Shown here piece by piece: positions 38,316 to 47,250 of a stretch of 64,000 nt of DNA. This DNA comes from JBBREP01 sp963716525 (lineage in GTDB: Bacteria; Actinomycetota; Acidimicrobiia; IMCC26256; PALSA-610), in assembly GCA_963716525.1 (NCBI GenBank), contig OY970315.1:1-64000 (forward strand). Direction: 5' to 3'. Every line of letters starts with the position of its first letter. Within the stretch, counting starts at the first letter, position 1. The position numbers and the translations under genes were made by a program. The notes below the pieces were generated by a model, which was not told the origin of the DNA, searched no databases, and saw only the letters and a program-made list of their open reading frames with translations.

Positions 38316-38438
38316 ACGGCTCGCTCTCGTCGCTGTCGTGCGCAGCGAGGCTACGAGGCCCGCAAGGTCTCAGCGCGTGGACGCACGAGGAGGGCGTCCG
38401 TCGCCGGGGTTCGACGGGCCACGCCGCTCGGTCGTTGA

Positions 38439-38702
38439 ATGGTCGCGATGTCGCTGCTCCCGTTCGTCGCGCTCGGCGTCATCGCCGCGACCGCGCTCTG
38501 GGTGTACACGGATTCGCAGCGCCTGGACGTGGCCGGACGACCGGTCGTGGTTTCCATCGGCTGGTTCGTGATCGACTCGCCCGTCGCCTGGACCGCGGGT
38601 TGCGTGATCGTGTGGGTCATCGCCTTCCCGCTGTACCTCGTCGCGCGTGGAGGTAGGGGCCTCGTCACGGCGACGGGCACCGCGCGCCACGGCAACGGGT
38701 GA
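38439..38702 (+). CDS. Small two-helix membrane protein of unknown function
   Basis: An 87-residue protein from ATG at 38439 (a second ATG lies at 38448). Residues 4-21 (SLLPFVALGVIAATALWV) and 53-72 (AGCVIVWVIAFPLYLVARGG) are membrane segments, linked by SQRLDVAGRPVVVSIGWFVI. The YTDSQRL and FPLYLVARG motifs recur in small actinobacterial membrane proteins without assigned function. It ends one base before the stop codon of the converging P450 gene. Confidence 0.6.
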   Translation: MVAMSLLPFVALGVIAATALWVYTDSQRLDVAGRPVVVSIGWFVIDSPVAWTAGCVIVWVIAFPLYLVARGGRGLVTATGTARHGNG

Positions 38703-38703
38703 C

Positions 38704-39915
38704 TCAGTTGCCCCAGCGGAGGGGCAGGCGAGCCGGGCCCCAGATGCCGAACTGCTCGGGCTTCCACTCGACCGGGCCGGCGAGCTCGAGATCGGGCAAT
38801 CGCCGGGCGATCGCCACGAGCGCCTCCTGCAGCTCCGCACGTGCGAGGTGCGCGCCGAGGCAGTAGTGGATGCCGGAACCGAACGTCATCTGCGGCGCCG
38901 ACGACTCGCGCGTGACGTCGAAGCGCTCGGGCGCCGGGAACACCTCGGGATCACGGTTCGCGCCCGCGAGCGAGATCGACACGAGCGTGCCCCGCGGGAA
39001 CACGACGTCGCGGTACTCGACATCGTCCGACGCGACGCGCATCGTGCCCTGCACCGCGCCGAGGTAGCGCATCGTCTCCTCCACCACACGCGGCGCCAGC
39101 TCGGGCCGCGCCACGAAGCGTTGCCACTGGTCGGGGTGAGCCCCCAGCAGCGCGATCGAGCACGCGAGCTGGTTGCGTGTGGTGTCGGTGCCGGCCATGA
39201 GCACGGCCTCGGCGAGCATCACGAGCTCGTCGGTCGAGAGCCGGTCGCCTTCCTCCTCCACTGCGATCAGCGCGCTGAGCAGATCGTCACGCGGGTCGCG
39301 CCGCCGCTGCTCCACCAGCGCGCGCACGTAGCTGTCGAGCTCGCCCGACGCCCGCTGGATGGCGGTGACGTCGCGGGCGAGGTCCTGGTTGAACAGCTTG
39401 AAGATGTCGGTGGCCCAACACGAGAACTGCTGCCAGTCGTCCTTCGGTGCGCCGAGCAGCTCGCAGACAATCGGGATCGGATACGGCTCGCAGACGTCGG
39501 CCACGAGATCGCAGTGCCCCGCCGCTTCGATTGTGTCGATGAGCGCGCCGATCACCTCGCGCATGAAGGGCCGGAGCCGCTCGGCCGCGGCCGGCGTGAA
39601 CGCGGGCGCGACGAGGCGACGCAGGCGCGTGTGCGCCTCACCCTCCATCGAGAGGATCGACGGCCGCCGGTCGTCGAGGTAAGGCCCCGCGTCGACGCCC
39701 TGCAGCTGCGGGATGAGTGATAGCGCGGAGTGGAACCGTCGCTCGCGCAGGATCGTGACCGCGTCGTCGTAGCGCGTGACCGCGAAGCCGAGTGGCGTGC
39801 GCACGAGCCAGTTCTGCGCCCGCGCCACGGCGACGAGCGCGAGACGCTGCTCGCGATCGACCCCGACGGGGTCGTAGACGGGTAACTCCAGATCGTGGAC
39901 CGAGACGGCAGCCAC
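38704..39915 (-). CDS. Cytochrome P450
   Basis: A 403-residue soluble P450, complete. The C-helix is HTRLRRLVAPAFTPAAAERL; the I-helix is AEAVLMAGTDTTRNQLACSI (AGTDTT); the K-helix ExxR is EETMR; and the heme loop is TFGSGIHYCLGAH with Cys352. It resembles bacterial CYP families acting on steroids or macrocycles and needs an external ferredoxin system. Its start is 52 bp from the divergent LuxR-type regulator gene, so that regulator may control it. Confidence 0.93.
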   Translation of the reverse strand: MAAVSVHDLELPVYDPVGVDREQRLALVAVARAQNWLVRTPLGFAVTRYDDAVTILRERRFHSALSLIPQLQGVDAGPYLDDRRPSILSMEGEAHTRLRRLVAPAFTPAAAERLRPFMREVIGALIDTIEAAGHCDLVADVCEPYPIPIVCELLGAPKDDWQQFSCWATDIFKLFNQDLARDVTAIQRASGELDSYVRALVEQRRRDPRDDLLSALIAVEEEGDRLSTDELVMLAEAVLMAGTDTTRNQLACSIALLGAHPDQWQRFVARPELAPRVVEETMRYLGAVQGTMRVASDDVEYRDVVFPRGTLVSISLAGANRDPEVFPAPERFDVTRESSAPQMTFGSGIHYCLGAHLARAELQEALVAIARRLPDLELAGPVEWKPEQFGIWGPARLPLRWGN

Positions 39916-39966
39916 AGCTCCTCCTCTCGGCCGAGCCTACGTGGCGCGGGTCTACGCTCGGCCTGC

Positions 39967-41607
39967 GTGACGAGCGAGCCTGCGGCTCCGAGCGCGCCCC
40001 AACTCGCCGAGGTGATCGCGACACTCAGTGCATCCGGCGCGCCGGGCGACCTCGCGACCCTCGGCGGTCTCCTCTATGCCGACGACCGCTTCGACGAGGC
40101 CCGCCGTGCGTGGGAGCGGGGGTTCGACGGCGCGGAGCGCGGCGGCGACCACCGCACCGCAGCCCGGCTCGCGATCGCACTCGTCGACATCCACACGTCC
40201 GCCCTCGGCAATACCGCGGCCGGCAACGGCTGGCGGGCTCGGGCGCAGCGGGTGCTCGACCGCACCGGCCCATGCCTGGAATGGGGCTACTTCGAGCTCG
40301 CGCTCCTCGCGTGCAACCGCCCCGATGTCGATGAGCTGGTGCTGAGCACCGAACGGGCCTTCGCGCTCGCGCAGGAACACGGCGACCGTGGGCTCGAGGT
40401 GCGCGCGCTCGCCGAATCGGGTCTCGCGCTCGTGTCGCGCGGGGACACCTCCGCCGGTTTCGACCGCCTCGACGAGGCCCTCGCCACCATCTGCGCCGGC
40501 GAGGTCGACGACGTGGTGGCGGTGAGCAAGGCGTTCTGCGCGCTGCTGACGTCGTGCGAACGGGCCCAGGACATCGCCCGGGCCGAGGAGTGGATCGCGC
40601 TCGCGCACGAGATCGTGCTCGACGGCCGGGGCGGCCGTCCCCGCATCCTGCGCACACACTGCCGCGCTGCGCTCGGCGCGGTGTTGTGCAGTGCGGGCCG
40701 GTGGGACGAGGCCGAGACCGCGATGCTCGAGGTCCTCGACCCGCACGGCGCGCCGAGTTTCGCCCACCGCCTCGACGCCGCGGCACGCCTGGCGCGCCTG
40801 CGCATCGCGCAGGGCCGTCTCGACGAGGCCGGCGCGCTGCTCGCGCGCTACGAGGACCGCCTGCCGGCGTGGCTCCCGCTCGCGGAGCTGCACCTCGCGC
40901 GCGGTGACGCGGCCGTGGCCGCGGTCCTCGCGCAGCGGGCACTCGACGTGCTCGCCGGTGACGTAACCCGGCGCACACCGCTGCTCGCGGTGCTCGTGGA
41001 GGCGCAGGTCGCCATGGACGACCCGGCGTCAGCCGAGACCACCGCGGCGCAACTCGAACGCGAGCTCGCGGGCACCGCCAACGCAGTGCTCGCATCCGCG
41101 GCCGAACTCGCGTGGGCCCGCGTGCTCGCGGCGCAGCACCACACCGAGCGGGCCGCCGAGCGTTGCGCCCACGCCGTCCGGCTGCTCGACGGCGGCGAGC
41201 TACCCCTCGCGTTGCTCGAGGCGCACCGGCTCCATGCCGAGGCCCTCGCGGCGATCGACGACCGTGCCGCCGCCGTGGCCGCGGCGCGCGCCGCCTTCGC
41301 GATCGCGCTCCGGCTCGGCGCGGCAGGTGCGCTCGATCGGCTCGCGGCGTTGCTCCGCAGCCTCGGCGCCACGCCGCCACCGCGCTCCGGTGGCACCGGC
41401 GCCGTGGTCGGCGAGCTCACCCGCCGCGAGCAAGAAGTGCTCGAACTCGTGAAGACCGGCCGCACCAACGCCGAGATCGGATCGCAGCTGTTCATCTCGG
41501 CGAAGACGGTCGAACACCATGTCGGGCGCATCCTCACGAAGCTCGGCGTGCGCTCGCGTGCCGAGGCGGCCGCGCTCGCGGCCGCCTCACCGCGCCCCGA
41601 GCCCTGA
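39967..41607 (+). CDS. LuxR-family regulator with tetratricopeptide-like repeats
   Basis: A 546-residue protein from GTG at 39967. Most of it (residues 20-460) is alpha-helical repeat sequence of the TPR/MalT type (YADDRFDEARRAWERGF, RLDEALATICAGE, AGRWDEAETAMLEV, LDEAGALLARYEDR). The C-terminus is a LuxR-type helix-turn-helix: ELTRREQEVLELVKTGRTNA, then SQLFISAKTVEHHVGRILTK and RAEAAALAA. No ATPase module precedes the repeats, unlike full LAL regulators. It is divergent from the P450 gene and 100 bp upstream of the metallo-beta-lactamase-fold gene. Confidence 0.88.
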   Translation: MTSEPAAPSAPQLAEVIATLSASGAPGDLATLGGLLYADDRFDEARRAWERGFDGAERGGDHRTAARLAIALVDIHTSALGNTAAGNGWRARAQRVLDRTGPCLEWGYFELALLACNRPDVDELVLSTERAFALAQEHGDRGLEVRALAESGLALVSRGDTSAGFDRLDEALATICAGEVDDVVAVSKAFCALLTSCERAQDIARAEEWIALAHEIVLDGRGGRPRILRTHCRAALGAVLCSAGRWDEAETAMLEVLDPHGAPSFAHRLDAAARLARLRIAQGRLDEAGALLARYEDRLPAWLPLAELHLARGDAAVAAVLAQRALDVLAGDVTRRTPLLAVLVEAQVAMDDPASAETTAAQLERELAGTANAVLASAAELAWARVLAAQHHTERAAERCAHAVRLLDGGELPLALLEAHRLHAEALAAIDDRAAAVAAARAAFAIALRLGAAGALDRLAALLRSLGATPPPRSGGTGAVVGELTRREQEVLELVKTGRTNAEIGSQLFISAKTVEHHVGRILTKLGVRSRAEAAALAAASPRPEP

Positions 41608-41621
41608 TCCGGGCCGGGATT

Positions 41622-41633
41622 GGGGGATCCCCC
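41622..41633. promoter_or_regulatory. 12-bp palindrome between LuxR-type and MBL-fold genes
   Basis: GGGGGATCCCCC is a perfect palindrome beginning 15 bp after the LuxR gene stop and ending 74 bp before the next start. It may be an operator for the downstream gene or part of a transcription end signal. Confidence 0.45.
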
Positions 41634-41706
41634 GATGCGGCGCGCCGCCGACCCGTCCATCCTGAACCGGCAAGGCAATCGGCGCACCACGACGAGGAGA
41701 ACCAGC

Positions 41707-42429
41707 ATGCACACCACCGTCGACGAGATCGCTCCCGACACCTTTCGCCTGTCCACGTTCGTTGCCGACGTCGGTCCGACCGGCTTCACCTTCAACCAGT
41801 TCCTCGTCCGCGACGACGAACCGTTCCTGTTCCACACCGGGATGCGCCAGCTGTACCCGCTCGTGGCGCAGGCCGTGGCGTCGGTCGTACCGGTCGACAC
41901 GCTGCGCTGGATCTCGTTCGGCCACGTCGAGGCCGACGAGTGCGGCGCCATGAACCAGTTCCTCGCGGCCGCGCCGGAGGCGCAGGTGGTGCACGGCCAG
42001 CTCGCCTGTGCCGTGTCGCTGAACGACCTGTGCGACCGGCCGCCGCGCGCGGTCGCCGACGGCGAGGTGCTCGCGACCGGACGCCACCACTTACAGTTCG
42101 TGGCCACGCCGCACGTGCCGCACAATTGGGAGAGCGGCTTGTGGTTCGACGAGACCACCGCGACGTTGTTCTGCGGCGACCTGTTCACCGCAGTCGGCGA
42201 GGCACCTGCGCTCGTCACCGAGAGCATCGTCGATGCCGCGATGGTCGGTGAGGAGATCTTCCACGCGACGTCGGTGGGCACCGCGACGGCGCCGACGATC
42301 CGCAGGCTCGCCGATCTCGGTCCGCGGACACTCGCCGTGATGCACGGTGCGTCGTACACCGGTGACGGTGCCGCCCAGCTCCTCGCGCTGGCGGACGCGT
42401 ACGAGCTGGCATCGAGCGCCGCGCCATGA
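41707..42429 (+). CDS. MBL-fold di-iron protein of the ODP type
   Basis: A 240-residue protein from ATG at 41707, preceded by GAGGAG. The metal ligands match the flavodiiron/ODP pattern HxExD rather than HxHxDH: His73-x-Glu75-x-Asp77 (FGHVEADECGA), His139 (HVPHNWES), Asp158 (FCGDLF) and His213 (VMHGASYTGDG). The flavodoxin domain of full flavodiiron proteins is absent. Related stand-alone ODP proteins bind oxygen or reduce O2 or NO in signalling. Here it follows a LuxR-type regulator gene, so a sensing role is plausible but not shown. Confidence 0.85.
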   Translation: MHTTVDEIAPDTFRLSTFVADVGPTGFTFNQFLVRDDEPFLFHTGMRQLYPLVAQAVASVVPVDTLRWISFGHVEADECGAMNQFLAAAPEAQVVHGQLACAVSLNDLCDRPPRAVADGEVLATGRHHLQFVATPHVPHNWESGLWFDETTATLFCGDLFTAVGEAPALVTESIVDAAMVGEEIFHATSVGTATAPTIRRLADLGPRTLAVMHGASYTGDGAAQLLALADAYELASSAAP

Positions 42430-42501
42430 TCGCGGCGCGGCGGCGCCGGGCGGCGCGGCACCGGGCCCCATGAGCCCCGCGAGCCCTACGATGACGCCTC
42501 G

Positions 42502-43977
42502 ATGACTGGTCCTCGACTCCGGCGCGTCGTGGCCGGCCTCGGCGCCGTGGGCGTGCTGTTCCTGGCCGCGTGCAGCAGCTCGTCGAGCCCGCCCGCCGCG
42601 ACGGCAACGACCACCACCGGACCGAGCAGCGCGTCGGGCTCCACCACGGCGCCGGCCGCAGCCTCGCAGCCGCTGCGCGTCACGTGGCTCGACGGCGTCG
42701 ACGCACCGGGCACGCCGGCGAAGTACGACAAGGTTGGTGTGATCAAAGTCGGCGCGCCGGGCGCGAAGAACGTGCTCGTGCTCGAGCCCGGGACCTCGGC
42801 GGGTGGGGCCTACTTCGTGCCCCTCGCGCAATGGATCGTGAGCCAGGCGCCGGGCTGGCAGGTGTGGTCGGTCGAGCGGCGCGAGAACCTGCTCGAGGAC
42901 CAGTCGGTGATCGACGAGGTGAAGCAGCACCGGGCGAGCTCCACCGACGCGTACGACTACTACCTCGGGTATCTCAAGGACCCGAAGATCACGCACCACT
43001 TCCAGCTGATCCCCACCGCACAGGTCGACTTCGCGAAGCAGTGGGGCATGCAGGTCGCTGTCGAAGACCTCCATGCCGTCGTGGCCACGGCGAAGGCGCT
43101 CGGCGGCAAGGTGGTGCTCGGCGGTCACTCACTCGGCGGGTCGGTGGTCACCGCCTACGCAACGTGGGACTTCGGCGGCAAGGCCGGTGCCGTTGACCTC
43201 GCCGGGCTCGTGTACATCGACGGTTCGAGCGGATCCACACCGATCACCGCGGCCGCGGCCACCGCCGAGCTGCACGCGCTCGACGTGCCGGCCATGTCAC
43301 CGTGGCTCACCTTCGGAGGGATTCCGGCACCGTACGCGGGCGTGTACAACGCCACCGGTTCCACTGCTGCGCTGCTCTCGCCGAACGAACCGTCGCTCGG
43401 CCAGTCCTCGGGGCTGCTCCCCGCGTCGATCGTGCCATCGGTGCGCGTCACGAACATCGGCCAGTACGGCTACGCGCTCAACGTCGCCACGTCGCCGTCG
43501 AGCCTCATCGCTGCGCAGGCGCACCTCGGCACCGGCCTCGCCTCGGCCGGCCCGGTGCACGGTTGGAACGGCGCGGGCGCGCTCACCCCGATCACGCGCT
43601 TCGCAACGATGTTCTCCGGCATCGGCCTTACCGGCGCCGACGGCACCGAGTGGTACTTCCCGCAGCGCCTCACCGACGACACCGCGGCCGTCGACAACGG
43701 CAACGCCAACGCGGCGCAGGCGGTGCTCGGCGAGAAGGCCACGATGGGCCATGCGCTGCCGAAGACGCTGTTGATCTACGCGTTCGGCGCCCGCCTCGGC
43801 GGCGCGCGGGTGCTCGACGCGACACGAGCGCTCGCCGCACAGTCGGGCATCCCCACCGGCAACCTCGTGCTCGTCGACCGGTCGAGCACGTATGCGCACA
43901 ACGATCCCGCCGGCGCCTACCCGAAGAACGAGTTCTTCGACGCGCTCGTCCCGTTCCTCGCGCGCGTCACGGGCTGA
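42502..43977 (+). CDS. Lipoprotein alpha/beta-hydrolase
   Basis: A 491-residue protein with a lipoprotein signal (GVLFLAAC, Cys24) and a Ser/Thr/Ala linker. An alpha/beta-hydrolase core follows: VLVLEPGTSAGGAYFVPLAQ, a cap with DAYDYYLGYL, the nucleophile elbow GGHSLGG with Ser210, and LVYIDGSSG. A large second half ends with PAGAYPKNEFFDALVPFLAR, where the preceding Asp/His residues would complete the triad. It is probably anchored outside the membrane and cleaves an ester. A close functional relative is not recognised. It is intact and alone on its strand. Confidence 0.85.
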   Translation: MTGPRLRRVVAGLGAVGVLFLAACSSSSSPPAATATTTTGPSSASGSTTAPAAASQPLRVTWLDGVDAPGTPAKYDKVGVIKVGAPGAKNVLVLEPGTSAGGAYFVPLAQWIVSQAPGWQVWSVERRENLLEDQSVIDEVKQHRASSTDAYDYYLGYLKDPKITHHFQLIPTAQVDFAKQWGMQVAVEDLHAVVATAKALGGKVVLGGHSLGGSVVTAYATWDFGGKAGAVDLAGLVYIDGSSGSTPITAAAATAELHALDVPAMSPWLTFGGIPAPYAGVYNATGSTAALLSPNEPSLGQSSGLLPASIVPSVRVTNIGQYGYALNVATSPSSLIAAQAHLGTGLASAGPVHGWNGAGALTPITRFATMFSGIGLTGADGTEWYFPQRLTDDTAAVDNGNANAAQAVLGEKATMGHALPKTLLIYAFGARLGGARVLDATRALAAQSGIPTGNLVLVDRSSTYAHNDPAGAYPKNEFFDALVPFLARVTG

Positions 43978-44087
43978 TCACCAAGCATCGAGCTCGCGAC
44001 GCCTCATCCGTTTGGATGATTTGTCGTGTGGGCTGCGGCGGGGGGCGGTTTCGGCGAAGCGTTGTCCGAACCCCCCTCGCCCACGCC

Positions 44088-44363
44088 GGCCGCACGGTGA
44101 GCCGGGCGCAGTACGCGGCGCTCCTCGCCGAGGGCTACGAATGCAACGTGGAAGGGTGCGGCAACAACACCCGCAACCTCGAGATCGACCACCTCGGCGC
44201 AGGCTGGGCAGTCGACCACCACACCGCCAACGGCAACGTCGCCTGGAAATGCCCCCACTGCCACAACCTCAAAACCCACAAACACTTCACCGACGGCCCC
44301 CAACTCCCCAACGGCACACGCACCCTCATTCCACCCGACCGGCCACGACCCCACCACCAATGA
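44088..44363 (+). pseudogene. C-terminal remnant of an HNH endonuclease-type protein
   Basis: About 91 codons reading SRAQYAALLAEGYECNVEGC, then LEIDHLGAGWAVDHHTANGN and WKCPHCHNLKTHK. Cys-x4-Cys, the LEIDHL strand and the CPHCH zinc pair form the HNH nuclease fold found at the end of actinobacterial DUF222-HNH proteins. The N-terminal DUF222 part is missing; upstream sequence is not family-like. There is a GTG near 44097, but a product this short is unlikely to be functional. Confidence 0.65.
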
Positions 44364-44422
44364 CGGGAGCGGCCCGGTCGGGTTCCGTGGACATGCACGC
44401 GGCGCGGGACCACAATGTTCGT

Positions 44423-45574
44423 ATGACCACGACGATGCCGTACGCGACGGGCCGGCGCTTCCTCGACGCCGACAGCCACCTCATGGAGCTGCCCGGCTGG
44501 CTGGCCGAGTTCGCCGATCCCGGGATCCGCGAACGCATCCGCCCGCTCCATCTCGGCGGCGCCGGGAAGCTCGCGGCCGACGCGGTGACGCAGGCCGAGC
44601 AGCGCAAGGGCGATGCGGTCGCGGCGCACGCGGTCGAGCAGCGGCTCATGAGCGCCAAGGGCTGGCACGCGCTCGGCGCGTTCGACCCGGGTGAGCGCAG
44701 CCGCGCGCTCGACCTGCTCGGCTTCGACGCGGAGCTCGTGTTCTCCACGTTCGCGGCCACGCAGTTCGGCGGCGACGATCTCGAGCTGCTCTACGGCGGC
44801 ACGCGTGCCCACAACCGCGCGATGTCAGCATTCTGCGGCGACGATCCGCGCCTGCTTCCGGTGGCATACGCGCCGTGGAACGATCCCGCGGCGATGCTCG
44901 AGACCGTGCTCGACGCGATCGCGCTCGGCGCGGCCGCGGTGCACGTGCCGTCGCGGCCGCCCCGGCGCGGCAAGGGTCCGTCGCATCCCGACTTCGACCC
45001 AGTATGGGCCGCGCTCGCCGACGCCGGCGTGCCGTTCGTGCTGCACATCGGCGGGGCGGGGCGGCTCGTGCCGAGCGAGTTCCACGACAACGGCCGCCCG
45101 GTCACCGACTTCCTCGGCGGCGGCGAGAACGTGCGCGCCAAGGACTACATGGGCGTCTCGCACATGACCGAGACATTCCTCGCCACGCTGGTGTTCGACG
45201 GCGTGCTCGACCGGTTCCCAACCCTGCGCGGCGGCTCCATCGAGCAGGGCGCGATGTGGGTGGTGCCGTGGATCCGCCGCCTCGATCTCGCGCGGCGCTC
45301 CTTCGGACGCAGCGAACCGGTGCTGCGCGACCTGCCGCAGCCCCCGAGCGAGTACGTGCGCGACCGCCTGTACTTCACGCCGTTCCCGGGCGAGCCGGTG
45401 GGTTGGATGATCGACCAGTGCGGCGAGGAGCTGTTCTGCTTCAGCTCCGACTACCCGCACCCGGAAGGCACCAAGAACCCGATCGAACGGTTCGAAGCGA
45501 CGCTCGAGGGCGCGTCGGAAGCGGCCCGGCAGCGCTTCTACCACGACAACCTGGCGGCGATGCTCGGCCGCTGA
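44423..45574 (+). CDS. Amidohydrolase (ACMSD-like, amidohydrolase 2 family)
   Basis: A 383-residue TIM-barrel protein from ATG at 44423. It opens with RRFLDADSHLMELPGWLAEF, where the usual HxH is reduced to a single His (DSHLME), as in a subgroup of this family. Further marks are LPVAYAPWNDPAAMLETVLD, AVHVPSRPPRRG, PFVLHIGGAGR (second-sphere His) and YMGVSHMTETFLATLVFDGV with RFPTLRGG. FSSDYPHPEG holds the metal-binding Asp. Members decarboxylate or hydrolyse aromatic acids and dicarbonyls. With the ring-cleavage genes in this region a role in aromatic or ring-fission product breakdown is likely. Confidence 0.88.
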   Translation: MTTTMPYATGRRFLDADSHLMELPGWLAEFADPGIRERIRPLHLGGAGKLAADAVTQAEQRKGDAVAAHAVEQRLMSAKGWHALGAFDPGERSRALDLLGFDAELVFSTFAATQFGGDDLELLYGGTRAHNRAMSAFCGDDPRLLPVAYAPWNDPAAMLETVLDAIALGAAAVHVPSRPPRRGKGPSHPDFDPVWAALADAGVPFVLHIGGAGRLVPSEFHDNGRPVTDFLGGGENVRAKDYMGVSHMTETFLATLVFDGVLDRFPTLRGGSIEQGAMWVVPWIRRLDLARRSFGRSEPVLRDLPQPPSEYVRDRLYFTPFPGEPVGWMIDQCGEELFCFSSDYPHPEGTKNPIERFEATLEGASEAARQRFYHDNLAAMLGR

Positions 45575-45593
45575 CAACCGGCCGGCACGCCAC

Positions 45594-46418
45594 TCACGCG
45601 GCCGGCGGCTTGCGCGCGATCACGTATTGGTGATCGTTGCGGAAGCGATACACACCGCGCTCGTCGCGACACGCCTCCAATGCGGTGACCACTTCGCTCC
45701 TGATCGCGCCTTCGTCACCGTGACGGAGGGCAGGCACGGCCGGCCCGACGCTCGAGAGGGCACGCCAGGCGGTGTCGATGTCGGGCCACTCGGTCACCGA
45801 CACGCGTTGCCCGCGCCGGACCGCGTCGAATCCCGCGGCCGTCAGCATGGCTTCGGCGACCCCGGGCGTGGCGATGTTGTTGAGCGTCCGCATCGATGTC
45901 TTGTGCTCCTGCGGGGCGTGCGCGGCGAAGACCTTGAAGCAGGCCCGGAGGTCGAGCGGCGGGCCGAGCCCCCAGAAGCTGAGGGCGATGCCGCCACCCG
46001 GACGCAGCACGCGGAACGCCTCCGCGACCGCGCGATCGCAGCCGCCCCACACCCCGTTCACCGACACCACGGCGTCGAACGACGCATCCGCCCACGGCAG
46101 CTCGAACATGGACCCGACGCGCAGGTCCGCCCCCGGCGTGCGGCAACGGGCCACCTCGATCAGCTCCGACGAAGCGTCGATGCCGGCGGCGCGGGCACCC
46201 GTCGCGTCGGCGAGGCGCACGGAGAGCCCGGAACCGCACGCGAGGTCGAGGATCTCGATCCCTGGCCCGACAGCAAGCTCGCCGAACATCGCAAGCACCA
46301 CGTCGATCGAGTAGTGCTCGAACAGGCACGACCAGTCGTTCGCGCGGTGACCCCACGCCTCGCCGGCCTGCTCCCACTGGGTCCGCCCACCAGTGCGCAC
46401 CGAGCTCGCTGCAGTCAT
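45594..46418 (-). CDS. SAM-dependent methyltransferase (class I)
   Basis: About 274 residues from ATG at 46418 (TAASSVRTGGRTQWEQAGEA). The Rossmann SAM site is EILDLACGSGLSVRLADATG (motif I) followed by AAGIDASSELIEVARCR (acidic loop), SMFELPWADASFDAVVSVNG and an EAFRVLRPGGGIALSFWG segment. The C-terminal half has a small added domain. It belongs to the UbiE/Coq5-like group, and the methyl acceptor is unknown. It converges with the amidohydrolase gene and is divergent from the OsmC-type gene. Confidence 0.88.
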   Translation of the reverse strand: MTAASSVRTGGRTQWEQAGEAWGHRANDWSCLFEHYSIDVVLAMFGELAVGPGIEILDLACGSGLSVRLADATGARAAGIDASSELIEVARCRTPGADLRVGSMFELPWADASFDAVVSVNGVWGGCDRAVAEAFRVLRPGGGIALSFWGLGPPLDLRACFKVFAAHAPQEHKTSMRTLNNIATPGVAEAMLTAAGFDAVRRGQRVSVTEWPDIDTAWRALSSVGPAVPALRHGDEGAIRSEVVTALEACRDERGVYRFRNDHQYVIARKPPAA

Positions 46419-46462
46419 GGTCCCATCATCCACTCACGGACCGGCCGAGTCGTGGAGATCAC

Positions 46463-46474
46463 GTGGAGTTCCAC
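46463..46474. promoter_or_regulatory. Palindrome in the methyltransferase/OsmC divergent region
   Basis: GTGGAGTTCCAC is a perfect inverted repeat of 5-bp arms in the 160-bp gap between the methyltransferase start (46418) and the OsmC-type start (46580). It is a possible operator; the binding protein is unknown. Confidence 0.35.
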
Positions 46475-46579
46475 ATCTCCATGCCAACTCCAAGACTCGA
46501 TGGCCGGCGTGGTGGACCGTGTGACGGGTGCCGGGCAGCTGGTCCGGGACATCACCGGACCGTCCCCCGAGGAGGACCC

Positions 46580-47143
46580 ATGACCCAGACCGACACACCC
46601 ACTGTCGACAACGGCGTGAACATCGAAGCCATCCGCGGCGCGCGCCAGGCGCTCACCGACGCGCCCCAGGCCGCCCAGTTCGAGTTCCGGGCGAGCTGCG
46701 AGTGGATCAGCGGCACGCACAGCCGCTCGAACATCACCGACTTCTCCGGCCTCGGCGAGAACCACGCGCACCGCGACACCTTCTCGATCGAAGCCGACCA
46801 CCCCGAGGTCTTCGGTTCCGAGGACAACGGCGCGGCACCGCCCGAGATCGTGCTCGGGGCACTGGCGTCGTGTCTCACGGCCGCCGTCGCGACCGTCGCG
46901 ACGAACCGCGGCATCCAGCTCCGCTCGGTGAAGGCCACGGTCGCCGGCCCGATGGACCTGCAGGGCGTGCTCGGCATCGACGGCGACGTGCGCAACGGCT
47001 TCGACTCGGTCTCGGTCACCTACGACATCGACGCCGACGCGTCGCGCGCCGACCTGGAGGCGCTGCTGGCCCAGGCGCAGAAGCGGTCGGCCGTGTTCGA
47101 CACGGTGACGAACCCCACGACCGTGCGGGTCACGCTCGCCTGA
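46580..47143 (+). CDS. OsmC/Ohr-family protein
   Basis: A 187-residue protein from ATG at 46580, preceded by GAGGAGG. The family core is APPEIVLGALASCLTAAVAT with the reactive Cys98, FEIEADHPEVFG-type ligand residues before it, and a final VTNPTTVRVTLA strand. The second, resolving Cys of true peroxide reductases is missing (the only other Cys is residue 40), so it is nearer the OsmC-like proteins of unclear substrate. It probably handles organic peroxides or reactive acyl/sulfur compounds. It is alone on its strand and just upstream of the repeat-bearing flavoprotein gene. Confidence 0.88.
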   Translation: MTQTDTPTVDNGVNIEAIRGARQALTDAPQAAQFEFRASCEWISGTHSRSNITDFSGLGENHAHRDTFSIEADHPEVFGSEDNGAAPPEIVLGALASCLTAAVATVATNRGIQLRSVKATVAGPMDLQGVLGIDGDVRNGFDSVSVTYDIDADASRADLEALLAQAQKRSAVFDTVTNPTTVRVTLA

Positions 47144-47194
47144 GCACGAGCCGACGAGACCGAGCCGCCGGGGACGCGCACCCGAGTCCCGGTC

Positions 47195-47243
47195 GAGGGA
47201 GTTGCGCGAGGGAGTTGCGCGAGGGAGTTGCGCGAGGGAGTTG
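47195..47243 (+). repeat. 13-bp tandem repeat carrying Shine-Dalgarno-like cores
   Basis: The unit GAGGGAGTTGCGC is repeated three times exactly, with a fourth copy ending in TAC. Each unit contains GAGGGAG. The last core lies about 10 bp before the ATG at 47251, so the array sits exactly where ribosomes bind for the downstream gene. Changes in copy number could alter translation. Confidence 0.8.
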
Positions 47244-47250
47244 TACGACG

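Noticed and set aside
47195..47243. The 13-bp tandem repeats as a CRISPR array
   Set aside because: Units are directly adjacent, lack spacers and are far too short; no cas genes are near.
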